Shown: positions 1-12,412, counted from the stretch's first letter. The stretch: DNA of 64,000 nucleotides from Eulemur rufifrons (GCF_041146395.1 NC_090986.1:39964001-40028000); one strand, 5' to 3'. Numbers and translations: made by a program. The notes: generated from the sequence alone by a model not told the origin.

Positions 1-563
1 ATAGCATGACCATATTGAAAATACCATAAGTGAACTTCTACCAATGAATTGAAGAGCAAAGGAAGAGTAGTTTTAAAACTTGCTCCCTGTGTATTGCTAT
101 GTTTTGGACACTTAGTAAATACATTCAGATTCATTGCTGAAATATTGACTAAAATCAAATATCCACTTAGAAATGGCATTGATTTAAAACATACTTAGTA
201 CACAATTCTCATATCTATGTGTTAAATAAGCTATCTGGAAACAAGATACAAAGGGACATTTTCCCCACATTTCCTAGTCCTTCTAATGCTGGTAGGACCA
301 TGGTATCTTTGATAAAACAGCCTTCTTCAAAAGTCAAACTATAAACAATAATTTGCAATAAAAGATAACCTGGTTGATAGTCATTCAATACTCATCATTA
401 AGAAAATGCTGAAACTGACATAGAAAAATTGGCAATGGTATGACCAAAACAATTTATAGAAAAATATAAATGTCTAATTAAAAAATTTAAAAATGTAATC
501 AAATTAAATATTTTCCTATTATATTCATAACATATTTTGATTGTAATGATTAGCATTGAGGAG
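1..563. other. AT-rich intergenic DNA, nothing recognised
   Basis: No open frame, promoter-like GC content or repeat that I can name is visible in this stretch. It reads as ordinary AT-rich intergenic mammalian sequence. Confidence 0.5.
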
Positions 564-1109
564 TGTGGTATCTAAATGAACACTTGTCAACAGCTGGTGT
601 AACAGAGGTAAAGGTCTGAAAAAGGGCAATGGAATGTTTTAAGAGTTGTCTCTTTAAAACCCCCACCCTTTTTGGGAATTAAAACCTGCATTCCTTCCCC
701 AAGGCCAGTAATCAAAGGGGCAGAAAAATGTTCTTTGCTTTTTGTTTTCTAGTGTCTTAAACCACAAGAAATAGCTGGACAGAACTGTCCAGACAAGGGA
801 CAAGGGCCATAAGATCATCAGAGACAAGGTTGACTGAAACCACCAATTACAGTTAAACAACAATAGCCTGAAGCCATGACATATGACACTGGTCACACAG
901 ACCGGAGCCCAACCTCTGAAAACCCCCTTTTAAAAAGACCTGTATTTCTGCTTAAAGATAGGATGGTGGTCTTTGAGATGCTAGTCTACTGCCCTACTCA
1001 TTTGCCAGCAAATTAATAAACTTCTCTTTCATTTTCTTTAAATCACTTGTTACTGTTTTTCATTCTCACTGATTCAGCCTCAGGGATAGTACTGAACTTT
1101 TGGTAACAG
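564..1109 (+). mobile_element. ERV1-type solo LTR (family not assigned)
   Basis: The stretch starts with TG and has LTR-like architecture: a C-rich middle, a TTTTAAAA element near 929, then a polyadenylation signal AATAAA at 1015-1020 followed by a T-rich tail. The layout resembles gammaretrovirus-like (ERV1, MER4-like) LTRs in primates. No internal retroviral sequence follows, so it is a solo or truncated LTR. The right boundary is approximate. The subfamily is an open question. Confidence 0.55.
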
Positions 1110-1228
1110 TGGTATAAGTGAAACTTAGTACAATCTTTCTGGAAAGTTACCCAGCAATTCAGATCATAAGTCTTAAAAAGGTTTATAACTATGACCAAGT
1201 TTTTCCATCTTTAAGAATTTCTCATAAG

Positions 1229-1363
1229 ATTCACACCTAATGGGTATGGTATGCACTGTCTTGGGGATGGACAGGCTTGAAGCTCTGACTTAGGCGGGGC
1301 AAGGCAATATATGTAACCTAAACATTTGTACCCCTGTAATATGCTGAAATGAAAAAAAAAAAA
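1229..1363 (+). mobile_element. 5'-truncated L1 3' end with target duplication (strepsirrhine-type L1 tail)
   Basis: About 135 bp ending in a run of A. It is flanked by near-identical 16-bp direct repeats, aagaatttctcataag at 1213-1228 and aagaatttatcataag at 1364-1379 (one mismatch). Direct repeats plus a poly-A tail are the signature of LINE-machinery insertion. The text before the tail (ggcaatatatgtaacctaa and what follows) resembles the 3' end I associate with lemur L1 families, which supports the species inference. Confidence 0.7.
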
Positions 1364-1675
1364 AAGAATTTATCATAAGGAATAAAAAGCCTGGAGAAAG
1401 ACCTAGATTCAGTGGTGTTCACCATTTATAATAGTGAAAATTTAGTCCCACTGGGTTCTCTGGGGAAGGTAACCAGGAGAACCCTTTGCTTAGGATCACC
1501 TTTGTTAGCACTGCAAGGACCACACAGAAACAGCAATAGATATGCTCCTCAATGTTTTTTGGCTTGTGTAATTCAGAGTAGAGGTTCATCTTTCCAAAGC
1601 AAATGTCTGGAAATATGCAAGAAATTTGTTAGGAATGAAGGTGGGACAATGGGTTCTATAATACTTAGAAAACTG

Positions 1676-1938
1676 TATGTGTTAGTTTGGGCTGCCATAA
1701 CAAAATACCATAAACTAGATGGCTCTAAACAACAGAAATTTATTTTCTCACAGTTCTGGAGACTGGAAGTTGGAGGTAAGGATACCAGTATTGCAAGGTT
1801 CTAGTGATGGCCCTCTTCCTGGCTTTAAAGCAGAAGGGGCGGAGGGAGTCTGAGTATCTCTGGAATCTGTTCTTTCAAGAGCACTAATCTCATCATGAGG
1901 ACTTCACCCTCATTACCTCATCTAAACCTAATTATCTC
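1676..1938 (-). mobile_element. MLT1 (ERVL-MaLR) LTR, 3' part, antisense; interrupted by L1
   Basis: The reverse complement carries the typical end of MLT1-type LTRs: a polyadenylation region, a stretch related to TTTAAGCC and a TGGCAGCC-like segment, then the terminal TAACAC. On the + strand it begins gttagtttgggctgccataac. The LTR is continuous with the piece at 3021-3120 once the L1 at 1939-3020 is removed. Confidence 0.75.
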
Positions 1939-3020
1939 CCTATTTGCAAACTACCCATCTGACAAGGGATTAATAACTAGAATATATAAGGAGCTCCAAC
2001 AACTCAGTAGGAAAAAAATCAAATAATCTGATTAAAAATGGGCAAATGATCTGAATAGACACTTTGCTAAAGAAAACGTATAAATGGTTAACAGGTATAT
2101 GAAAAAATGCTTAACATCATCAATCATCAGATAAATGCAAATCAAAACTGCAATGAGATATCATCTCACCCCAGTTAAAATGGCTTTTATAAAAAACACA
2201 AGCAAAAACGAACACTGTCAAGGATCTAGAGAAAGGGGAACCCTTGTACGCTGTGGTAGGAATGTAAATTAGTGCAACCACTGTGGAGAGCACTATGGAG
2301 TTTCCTCAAAAAACTGAAAATAGAACTACCATATGACACAGCAATCCCACTACTGAGTATATATCCAAAGGAGGGGAATTCAGTATATAGAAAAAATATG
2401 TGCACTCCCATGTTTATTGCAGCACTATTTACAATAGCCAAGATTCGGAATCAACCTAAGTGTCTATCAAAGGATGGATGGATAAAGAAATTGTGGTGCA
2501 TACACATGATGGAATATTATATAGCCACAAAAGAAAATGAAATCCTGCCATTTGCAAAACCATGAATGGAACTGGAGAACATTATATTAAGTGAAATAAG
2601 CCAAGTACAGAAAGACAAATCTCCCATGTTTTCACTCATATGTGGGAGCTAAATATTAAATACAACTGATCTTATGGAGACAGAGAGTGGAATGATGGTT
2701 ACCAGAAGCTGGGAAGGCTAGTGGGAAGAAGGGGATAAAGTGGGGATAGTTAATGGGTGCAAAAATATAGTTAGATACATAGATAGAATGAACAATATTT
2801 TATAGGACAAGCGACTATAATCAATAAGTTAGGGTAGACTTTAAAATAACAGAGTGGAATTGGAATGTTTCTAACACAAAGAAATGATAAATGCCTGATT
2901 TGATTAATTCACATTGTATGCCTGTATCAAAACATGCACCCTCTAAAGATATACAACTATTATGTACCCATAATAATTAAAAATAAAAAATAAAGAAAAT
3001 TTAAAAAGGGAAAAATAAAA
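1939..3020 (+). mobile_element. L1 retrotransposon 3' end (ORF2 C-terminus and 3' UTR)
   Basis: A 5'-truncated LINE-1 in sense orientation. A degraded frame at 2272-2565 translates to the C-terminal L1 ORF2 region (residues such as YDTAIPLLSIYPKE and CIHMMEYYIATKENE are visible). A 3' UTR and an A-rich tail near 2975-3020 follow. It lies inside an MLT1 LTR and is flanked by ctaattatctc at 1928-1938 and 3021-3031, an 11-bp target-site duplication. Stops and the truncation make it inactive. Confidence 0.9.
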
Positions 3021-3120
3021 CTAATTATCTCTCAAAGGTCTCATCTCCAAATACTGTCCCATTGCTGATTAGGGCTTCAACATATGAATTTGCGGATGAT
3101 ACAATTCAGTCCATAGTGCT
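3021..3120 (-). mobile_element. MLT1 (ERVL-MaLR) LTR, 5' part, antisense
   Basis: Continuation of the MLT1 LTR at 1676-1938 after the L1 insertion. The + strand text (cttcaacatatgaattt and the cagtccata end) is the complement of a typical MLT1 start. Confidence 0.75.
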
Positions 3121-4208
3121 ATATTAAAAAAAAAAAGTTTCTGGGTCAACTTAACTATTGAATAATAATAATAAATGATAATCATACTAAATTTAACTCA
3201 TTCATATAAGCTAAAGCTCTAGTACTTTGATGCAATTCTTAAAAAACAAAAAAGTACCAATACTGAAAAAACTTCTGTTTAGTATGATAGGATCAGAAAA
3301 TCATGATTTTGCAATACCTAGCAAATAGCTGCTAAAACCATTGAGTAGAAGGCTGTTTGGAGAACAGGATATTCCCACAGTGCCCAAGTATCACCTCTGT
3401 GATTACTTATTAATTCCAAAGGGTAAAATGCAGTTTACAACGTGGAGATCTGACAGTTACCATCCAAGCTTAGTATCACTAGTAACAGGACAACCTGATG
3501 TTATGTGTCTCCTGAAGTCACATATGAAGTCACAATATTACCTATGCTGTGAATGAAATATTCCTGACAAATAGGTTTAACCTGAATTTAATCAAGTCTA
3601 GACCTAAATTTCAGTCTACATGAAAAATACAGGGAATAGAAAAACAGATTAAACAATATCATGGGAAACAATTAGGATATAGGACATACTATGTAAGACA
3701 ACTGGCCTGGACTCTTCAAATAGTCAATGTCATGGAAAGAATTTTTGGTTGAAAATTTTTCTGGATTAAAAGAGACAAAAGGATGATCAAATTCAATACA
3801 TTTGAATATACATATATAAAAAGCATTTAAAGGCAATAGGGAGAATTTGACTATAGAATGGATATTAAATAATATTATGAAATTATTGTTAAGTGTTTTG
3901 GGTGTAATAATGGCATGGTGATTAAGTAAAATATTCTTATTCTCAGAAGTTTTATAATGATATATTTAGGAGTGAAGTTTTATATGTCTGCAAATAAATT
4001 TCAAATATTTCAGTAAGAATTATTTTATGCATGTATGTAGACAGAAATTTTTAAAAATTTGTCAATATGTTAATAATTGTTGAATTTAGTGGAGGGTACA
4101 TGAATGTTTTTTGTATCATTCTTTCAACTTTTCTCTATATTTAAAAATTTTAAATAAAAAGTCAAAAAAGAATATTTAAATTTTTTAATTTAAAAATATA
4201 TAATACTA
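3121..4208. other. Intergenic DNA with an old retroposon-like 3' tail
   Basis: 3121-3590 shows nothing recognisable; a 71-codon open frame at 3341-3556 has no familiar motif and no coding context. From about 3600 to 4165 the text resembles an old, widespread mammalian interspersed repeat tail (a stretch ending in ctttcaacttttct and an AATAAA at about 4152). I could not assign the family. Confidence 0.35.
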
Positions 4209-4354
4209 CCCAGTAGCTATAATCCCAGCTACTCAAGAGGCTGAGGCAGGAGGATTGCCTGATGCCAAGAGTTCAAGGTTGTAGTGAGCTATGATTGCAC
4301 CACTACACTCCAGCCTGGGTGACAGAGTGTGATCCTGTCTCTAAAAAAAAGAAA
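4209..4354 (+). repeat. Alu right-monomer (FRAM-like) fragment
   Basis: About 145 bp matching the right arm of Alu: cccagctactcaagaggctg, then the gattgcaccac and ctccagcctgggtgacagag blocks and a short A-rich tail. The left arm is absent. It is either a free right monomer or a 5'-truncated old Alu. Confidence 0.85.
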
Positions 4355-5105
4355 ATACTTGCAGAGACATTTGGTCCAACATGATGTCAGATTCGGAAAT
4401 CCTTAATGTAATTCTTGATCTTTCTGTGGATGAAATAATACTACATAAATAATATATGTAATTCTTATTTTAGTTGGGGTCAGTTCTAAAAACAAACTGT
4501 TGTTTTAGATATAATATTTCTCTCTATACAAAAACAAATTTATTTTTATTATGAAATACAGAATATACCTTATAATTAGCATCACTTAGAGAACCTGTCT
4601 TGGTACTTCATTCAGTTAATTCATTGCTATTGTGATTTCTTTGCAAAACAAAAATGAAACTTAGTTCTCTGTCCTGAGGACCAGTTGAGGGAAAAGCAAG
4701 TATGCCAATCAGGAGACCAATATTCTTGGAGTTTAATAAGTAAAGTGGTACTTTGTTGAGGGTGAAGAAAAAATTTTAGTTAGCAAATAAAATGCACTGA
4801 ACATTGAATGACTAAGAACAAGCATTAAAAATAAAAAAGAAAGAAGGAAAGAAAGACTTGAGTCAAAGATTAGAGTCCTATTAAAAAGGAAATAAGAAGA
4901 GGAAGTGGTTTATAGAGTGAGGGTTTTTATATATTAACTTGAGATTTTTTTACTTCTATTGACAGGAAACATAACAGCCACGATTTTTTTTTTTAAAAGC
5001 TAATACATTATAGGAAGAAATTGTTAAAGCATAAAGCAATGATATTTTTCATACTAATCAGTTTTCCATTGTGTATCTAGCTGCTCTCTCATGGCTTGAT
5101 TTTAA
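4355..5105. other. Intergenic DNA, nothing recognised
   Basis: AT-rich sequence with no convincing open frame or named repeat. A short AAAG/GAAA-rich patch is present near 4826-4856. Confidence 0.4.
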
Positions 5106-5325
5106 AGAATGATAAACACCTATTATGTGCTGGATTCTCTTATGTATTATCTCATTTAATTCTCACAAGAACCCTAGAAGACAGAGATCATCCTCTCCAT
5201 TTTATGACTGAAGAGAATTTGGGCTCAGAGAAATCAAATATGGATATAGATCACAAAACTAGTAAGTGGTAAAAGTAAGTTTTGAACTCCAGTTTCTCTG
5301 GCTCCAAATTAATGCTTTTTATTTG
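5106..5325 (-). repeat. MIR (antisense)
   Basis: The + strand reads as the complement of the MIR core and 3' region: tattatgtgct, tctcatttaattctcacaag, ccattttatgactgaagag and the aactagtaagtggtaaaag block. Old and diverged. Confidence 0.75.
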
Positions 5326-5544
5326 CTAGGTTAAACTCTATAGCCTAAATAAATTCATAAGTTAAGCCATCCTTCATGAGACATGGGATTTCTGAGCTGT
5401 TAATAAATGTCAGATTAGATAATTTTATTATTATTTAACCAATCTGAAAAATAGAACTTAATAGAATGAGCTTTTAAAAATTGTCAGTGGCGGTTAGAAA
5501 AGGAAAGAACAACAGTTCCTAGGAGATAAAGTAAAAAAGGTGTA

Positions 5545-5580
5545 TACACATACACACACACACACATACACGCACACTAA
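5545..5580. repeat. Degenerate (CA/TA)n microsatellite
   Basis: A short run of alternating CA and TA dinucleotides with interruptions. Confidence 0.7.
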
Positions 5581-5581
5581 T

Positions 5582-5945
5582 TTTTTCATTTTTGTGCTGA
5601 GAACACTTAACATCCACTCTCTTTGCATTTTTCAAGAATACAATATATCATCATTAACTATAGTCACCGTGCTGAACAGATCTCTTGAACTCACTCCTCT
5701 TATCTAACTGTAATTATATATTCTTTGACTACTATCTCCCCACCTCCCCCTCTCCGCAACCACTGCAGCCTCTGGTAACCACCATTCTATTCTCTACTTC
5801 TATGGGATCAACTTTTTTAGATTCCATACATGAGTAAAATCATGTGTTATTTGTCTTTCTGTGCCTGGCTTATTTCATTTAACATAATGTCCTACAGGTT
5901 CATCCATGTTGTCACAAATGACAGGATTTTGTTCTTTTTTTATTA
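5582..5945 (-). mobile_element. L1 3' end fragment (antisense)
   Basis: The + strand carries the complement of an L1 3' UTR and the end of ORF2 (for example ggtaaccaccattctattct and cctggcttatttcatttaac). It closely parallels the second copy at about 50.64-50.92 kb. Short and non-functional. Confidence 0.8.
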
Positions 5946-7525
5946 AATATGTATTTGATATATATTTAAGAACATCCCTCTAATAAACAAAAAACAATAA
6001 AAACAATGATGCATCCCTTTTGCATTTCAGCTTGGCAAACTTATATTTATGCTAGCAAGAATGGTATGACATAGAGGTTTCCATAGTTGTTCTAGAGAAT
6101 TAAAATGGATATCACTATTCTTGAAAGCAATGTACAGTATGCAAAAGTCTTAAAAAGAAAACTTATTCATCTAGTATTTCCACTTCTAGAGCAACGCAAA
6201 TAAAATTGGAGGTCAAGTCAAAATTTTGTGGAGAATGATATATATCTCAACATTATAAGGGTGAATGAATGGAAACAATTGAACAAAAGGGAAATTGCTG
6301 AATAAAATATGGTATTTTTATATACTTCTTATATAGTAGTAAAATTAATTTCTCCAAAAATTATTTTTTAAATGATGACAATCTGATTTTTGAGTTTAAA
6401 AAGCTAGATAATTACAGTATAATCTAAAATAGCCTTAGAAATATATACACACATAAAAAAGAAATATTAGATGAAAATACACAAAAACACTAACATGTTA
6501 TTTCTGGGTTGTGGGATTATGGATGAGGCTTTTATTCTAAATTTTCAAAATTTTCTATAAATGAACACATCAATTTCATAATAAAAAGGCTATTAACCTG
6601 GTTTTTAAATGACAAAGTTTAGTCATCTTTTACTGATGTATAGTAATAATGTTTCCTATAAAAATACAGTATCAATCCTTGGATTAATTTGTTTTTTAAA
6701 TATATTTGCCTATAGACAATACTTGGCATTTCTTTTAGGTCTAAATTTTTGGGAAAAAATAAGCATCATATTCCTTAAATGCTGACTGGTCAACTAAAAT
6801 GAAACAATCAGCATATTTTATTTTGTACCTGGTTTATTAAGGCGTTGCAATTCAGGAGAGGTATAAATAGAAGATGGTTTTGTTTTCTTTAATCAACCAT
6901 GCTTTGTTAACAACATCTTAAGCAGGTTCTAGACTCCATAAGACTTGGTCACTTTTTTCTCAGCCTTTTTTCCCTCCTTCCTCCAGTAACAGGTTTGACC
7001 AGTAGCTAAAGAGTTTAAAACATGAAGACAGATGCAGCAATCTTCTCATTCACTTCTCTTTTCCCTTCCTCTTCAAAGTATAGGTTCAATGTGGCTGTGG
7101 CTGGGAAACTGGGATTAAGGGAAATTGACCAGGTGAGAAGGTGCTTCTCTCGACATCAGTTCTTATTACTGGACTAGTCACGGATACCCTCTGTGCCAGG
7201 CATCCAAAACACTGGCTCTCTCACTTAGTGTATGTGTGAGTTCTTTGGCAACAATGAAGGACTTCCCCACTATACAGTTCCCGAAACTGTGGGAGGCCTG
7301 GCTTGAGTTCAAACTCTTTTAACTCCCTTTTACTCACAAGTTCCCACCATCTGTGGGATACCCACAGTCTCTAGCTACTGGAGTCCCCTTTTCTGGCAAG
7401 AAATGATCCTAAGTAGATGGCTCAAGTCCAGCTCTATTTCTTCCTTCTCATTGGACTCATGGAAACTCACATATCCTTGTCCTGTTGGAAGACTAATTGC
7501 ATTAAGAGCCTCAATTCTTTACCCT
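5946..7525. other. Intergenic DNA, mostly unassigned
   Basis: The 6000-6600 stretch resembles the tail of an old retroposon (attttcaaaattttctataaatg near 6540), but I cannot name it. The rest shows no gene, CpG island or recognised element. Confidence 0.35.
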
Positions 7526-7990
7526 CCCTGTATCCACACCCTTTGACATGACTTTGCAAACTCTTTAGCTAAAGACATGGAGCTTATTTCCCTATTACTC
7601 AAGTATGGACTTGCCTTGAGATTTCTTGGTCCCAAGATGGAGTTGTTTTCTTTAATGAATATTATTTCTGGGTTGAGGAATTTATTTGGCCAATGGGTTA
7701 TTAGCAAATGTGACATAAGCAGGAACTTGGAAAGTATTGATGCAGCTGGGCTTTCCTGCTCTTGCTCACTGCCATATTTGTGTCGACCCATTGGTCCCAG
7801 ATCAGAAATGCTAAAGCTATCCTAGTTGAAGCCATCCTAGGTCATTCAACAGCCATCAACCCCAGAAAAATGAGTGAGCCCAGCCTAGATCAGATGAAAC
7901 TCTCAGATTTTTGAATGTAATAAATATTCATTTTGGCCACTGAAATTTCATTGTTGTTATGTGAGATTATTGTGGCAATACACAACTTGT
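7526..7990 (+). mobile_element. MaLR (MLT1-like) LTR, sense
   Basis: It has the layout of an MLT1-type LTR: an opening around cctttgacatgactttgc, then gagtgagcccagcctagatcag, an AATAAA at 7919-7924 and a ttttggccactga block close to the end. Short open frames within it are repeat-derived. The subfamily was not determined and the boundaries are approximate. Confidence 0.55.
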
Positions 7991-9235
7991 ATACCCCATC
8001 CAGTGGTGGTTATGCAAATTGGTCCATTCAATTTCTTTCTTTCCAGCTCTCTTTCTCTGATTCCCTTTCTCTATGCTCAGATAAGCACAGGGGAAGAGCA
8101 TCACATCAATTGCCTATGCAGGTTGTTAAGAACTGTGAAGAGTCTAAGACTTTTTACCTTATTTGCAAGCTAACCAGTTAGCCTGCCATAGTTTCAAGGA
8201 TGCTGATAGGAAACACAAGACTCCTGGGCCAAAGAAGAACAGTTTATTCATAACAAGAGCAGTAGCCAGAGTATCATCAGTTTTATCCTGGTTCCCCAAG
8301 CCCCAGTTCCCACGAGGAGTCATGAAGGGGCAGAGGACATCTGCACATGGAGTGCGTTGCATTTCAAGAAACTTCAAGCTTGGGGAACCCAAATCTTTTA
8401 AGAAGGGCACTCAGTGAGCCTAATCTTTGCTCTAGAGGCAGACATCTTTATTACACTAAACAGCAAGCATTCATGCCCTTTGCTCTGGAAGGACACACTA
8501 TAACTTTCAAGGCTGCACGCTATACAAACATCCTTGAAAAGACCAGAACAAAGGGCAGTCCATGCTTGACTTATAAGACATGTGGGTATGTGAGAGAATG
8601 TGGGTATGAAGAATTTATTCCTAACACAGATGTCTACCAGGAAACACAATGTCAGTCTCTTCTTTTAGTCAGTTATTCCCAATTTTTAGAAGAGATTCTC
8701 TGAGTTTCTCCCTTCTCCCACCACTTCTATCAGGCTGACAACTCCCAACTGTCTTTCATTCTCTTGACTCTCAGACTTCTTCCATAGACTGAGAAAGGAT
8801 AGTGGGCACCAGTCATTGCAGAGCCGATTCTGTGTCCTGCAAGCAATCTCAGGTCTAATTCTCAGATAACAGGAAAGTCCCTGTTCTGTTACAAATGAAT
8901 GATAGATTCTCCTAGGAAATAATGTAAGCAGACATAAATTTGATAAAAACTTAGAGATACATAAATTTCTATGTGCAGTAATCTTAAATGGTGTTCTTTT
9001 TAGAATATACCATATTCTACCTAATATGCAATCTATGAGGCAAAGAAAACTTAGAACTGGATTCAGCCAATGATAAATATCCTTTTTGTGAATGACATCT
9101 TAAAATTGACAGGCAAGCCACAGATATTTGCAACATTACAACCAATTAGTTCTTTATTGCAACCAAAAAGGATTAATATTTTAAAATATATAAGGGATTC
9201 ACTTAGTATCAGTGAGAAAAAATTAGGCAACTGTG
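7991..9235. mobile_element. Probable old LTR material (about 8190-8700, antisense); rest unassigned
   Basis: Around 8190-8700 the sequence is more GC-rich and reads like LTR sequence on the minus strand, with gaacagtttattcat complementary to a polyadenylation region. The several overlapping short frames here lack familiar domains. The remainder shows nothing I recognise. Confidence 0.3.
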
Positions 9236-9289
9236 GTGGCCATGGAGGTGTACTATCCTGATCTCCCTTCAAGAGAAACTGCTGCAAGA

Positions 9290-9684
9290 AAGGTAGTTGG
9301 CAGATACCTGCAACACCTTTGGATCCACTGCAGCGTTCATACCAAGGTCAAGTTCCCCAGATCAGCTCCCAACCAGGAACTGTGCATGGCAGGGGTAGAG
9401 GGCCTGACTATTCCCGTCCAGTACATGACTACTCTGACAGGCATTCTTTGCTCTGGGACTCCTCATTGACCCAGCTGAGACTTTCTCAGAACTGCATTGC
9501 GGTGAGAGTTCCCAGTCACTCTTTCTTCACTTCCTTCTTTCACAGGTGTCAAGTCTGCATTGAGGCCTGGAGGCTTCCCCTATCTACTCCTAATCACTTT
9601 TGTCCTTCATAGGCATTTCCCCCTAATAAATGTCTCTGTACCTGTCCATCTTGGCTTCTGCTTCCTAGAGGACCCAAACTGTCA
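9290..9684 (+). mobile_element. ERVL-like LTR, sense
   Basis: A moderately GC-rich block with AATAAA at 9625-9630, followed about 50 bp later by a gaggacccaaactgtcaca terminus. That terminus resembles ERVL-class LTR ends (…CCCAA…ACA). The left boundary is uncertain. Confidence 0.5.
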
Positions 9685-9930
9685 CAGGGACCCAATAAAA
9701 CCTAGCAAAAGATTTACACAGGCAATTCATTAACAAAACCCTAATTAGGACACACATATAAATAAAAGTATGAAAGGTAGATTTAAAAAAAATCTGCCTC
9801 AAATATATGAAAATACAGACCTACTAGAGGAAAGAAATTTGGATTAGAAATCAGAAAAGTCACCCTCAAAAACAGAGGTATTATGTATAGGCTGAGGAAA
9901 GGACTATAAAGATCAGTAATCTTAGTAATA

Positions 9931-10083
9931 GTTATGGTCAGCATTTACTGAGCTCTTACTCTGTGCTGAGCAATGTTCTATGAATTTCCACGAGTTAACT
10001 CACAACAATCCTGTGAGGCAGATACTACTACTACCTCTGTATCAGGGATAAAGACATTAAGGAATGTGCCCAAGTCATTTAAA
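9931..10083 (-). repeat. MIR (antisense)
   Basis: The + strand shows the complement of MIR: gcatttactgagctcttac, gagttaactcacaacaatcc, then tgtgaggcagatactactac. Confidence 0.75.
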
Positions 10084-10200
10084 AAAAGAATTCACTCAAG
10101 TTCTATTTAGAAGGTTGTATACATACAAGGTTTAGACACTCTATTCTAAATGTCATCTTAAAATATGATGGGAAATGACAATATAATGAAATATAGCATT

Positions 10201-10310
10201 CAGCCACATTTTAATTTTGTGACCTTGGGCACATTTTTAAACCTTTCTGGATTTAGTTTCCTCATCAAGAACACAGAGATGGTACTTTACTACTTACAGT
10301 TATGTTTTAG
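10201..10310 (+). repeat. MIR core fragment (sense)
   Basis: Carries ttgtgaccttgggcacattt, ctttctggatttagtttcct and catcaagaa in MIR order. Short and diverged. Confidence 0.6.
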
Positions 10311-12255
10311 AAATTATGTTTAAAACTATAGCATGCTATATGAGATATTAATAGCAGTTTATGTGCTAAAGAAACTGAATTTTAAAAAAGAGAATGGTTA
10401 TTCAGTTTAGAAAATCCTAAATTTGAAAGCATGCAATAAAGTTATATATCAACTGAAAATTTATTTTAGCCAATCATTTTCATTTTTCCCCAGCTATATA
10501 TTTATGAATGCATGCACATTTATATTTCTAAAGATCTGTAAGTATATATGTATTTTCCTAGAGCTGGTAATATATAACAAAGTTTAAATGTCGCTGCCTT
10601 TCAGGTTCCCTCTCTTGGGAATTAACAACGAATCAGCTTACTGAGGTTCTTTTTTGACAAATAATGTATCAAAATCATAAGGCCACAGTGATAATTTCTG
10701 TGTAGAATGAAACAGGAAGAACAAGAATGGAATGTTCCCATTGATTCTGCAAAATTCTGCTCAACCTCTAGTTACTTTAATGCCCGGTCCACTCACATTT
10801 CCTCTCTCCAAATCCAATTATTTCACTTTATGAACTAGGGCTGTTTTCTTTCTGAATGTTAGCTGTATTAAAGTGGTCAAATAAATTAAACAGTATGATG
10901 GTCCTGGAAATATTTGACTTTATTTATTAATGGGGCTACATTATAATCCCATATGGTGACAAATCCATGTCACACAGGACACAATGTTTTGTGTGCTAGT
11001 CCACAGAGGCATTGTTCTATCACATAAGGTATGGAATCATTGCAGTGGGATTTACAGTGTATAATAGTTTATTCAAAAGTTATCAGATCTGTGCAACTAT
11101 GAAAAAGCAATAACTCTAATAAGTGAAAAATCCACAAAATAACTAATATTTTGAATACTGTAATTGTAATAATGCTACTGTTTTTTATTTTTAAACCTTG
11201 AATTGGAGGATGCACTTTTCTTGGACAGAATAGGAAGTTGATTCTTTGTACTATTTTCTGTCAGGGTAAAGAAAGAAATTTAGGGGTGGTCCTCAGTTCT
11301 ATAATGGTGGCTAGAAAATGGCTTGGTGAGATTAAGATATTATACACATGCACACACACACACACTTTGAGGCAATGCTTCTGTTTGTCAAAAGAACTAA
11401 TCTCTTGCATTCTGTAAATACCCGTAAGACAGGCCAATGTTCATTTTTAGAGGCCTCACATTGTTTTTAAATAAGGATAAATTAAAGAATGTCAAAGGTA
11501 TTAATTCAAATACACTATGCATCTATATTATAAACACTATTGGTGAGTTGACTTCTAGAATTTGCTATCATCTAGTTTTCTTATTATCTTTTCCTTGGTA
11601 CAAAGATTAAATAAACTTTTTGACCTATTGAAGAAAGACTTTATGATTTGTGTGGGAAGAAAAAGGGGTTGTCAAAGGATATGAGTGTGTAAAAAAATTT
11701 GTAATAGCCTTCAATACTGTAATTGCCAGTGTTTTAAATACTGTGGGTTAAATTAGTCACTATTTCCACTTATTAATACAAGGAGTAAGACTAACTTTTC
11801 TCTTTCTCCATTGGAGGTTGACCTAGTTCCCCAAATTAAAACTGAAGTAGACACAGTAGTTGGCTTAGGTGGGGATTTTTTTCTCTTTGTGGTCAAACAT
11901 TCAGGGGGCTCCCATACCAGTGTTCAGTTTTATAAAGCATGTAGATAAAGCTTGATGTGAAGCTGGATTTCTCTTGCCCTCCTTGAAACAGGCTAAGAAC
12001 GAAAATAGATAATGTTTATCTGAACCTATTGTGGCAACGGTAGTTAAGTAATTATGTCTCTTACATCCTTTCCACGATACACTTCTCAGGGGCCATTAAT
12101 GTCTTACACAAGTGTTAACTAACAAAGAATCATTTACTGTTTCCTGAGTAGAAGCTACATGATGATTCATGGGACCATTTTAGTTAGAGACCTTGCCTCT
12201 CGATTGCTTTACCAGTAGGAAAGTAAAATCTATACACTAGACAAATAGAGAAGCA
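10311..12255. other. AT-rich intergenic DNA, nothing recognised
   Basis: No long open frame and no named element. A short CA-type microsatellite lies at about 11345-11366. It may be largely unique sequence. Confidence 0.4.
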
Positions 12256-12256
12256 A

Positions 12257-12412
12257 GTGTCTACCAGATCAGGAGGGCAGTATGTGCTAACCAGACCAGA
12301 AAAGTAGCATCATCTGTCTACTAGACCAGGAACATGATATCCTTCTACTGGAACCAAAGGTCAACATCTGTCTACCAATCAGGAGGATAGCCTTTGTCTA
12401 CCATTATAGAAC
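12257..12412. repeat. Degenerate tandem repeat, about six units with a GTCTACCAGACCAGGA-like core
   Basis: Related units start near 12258, 12283, 12315, 12343, 12369 and 12395, so the spacing is 25-32 bp. Examples of the unit start are tgtctaccagatcagg, tgtctactagaccagg and tgtctaccaatcagg. Units have drifted and differ in length. Not part of any repeat family I recognise. Confidence 0.75.

Noticed and set aside
1412..1804. 130-codon plus-strand open frame
   Set aside because: Its 3' third runs into the antisense MLT1 LTR, so it is a chance frame.
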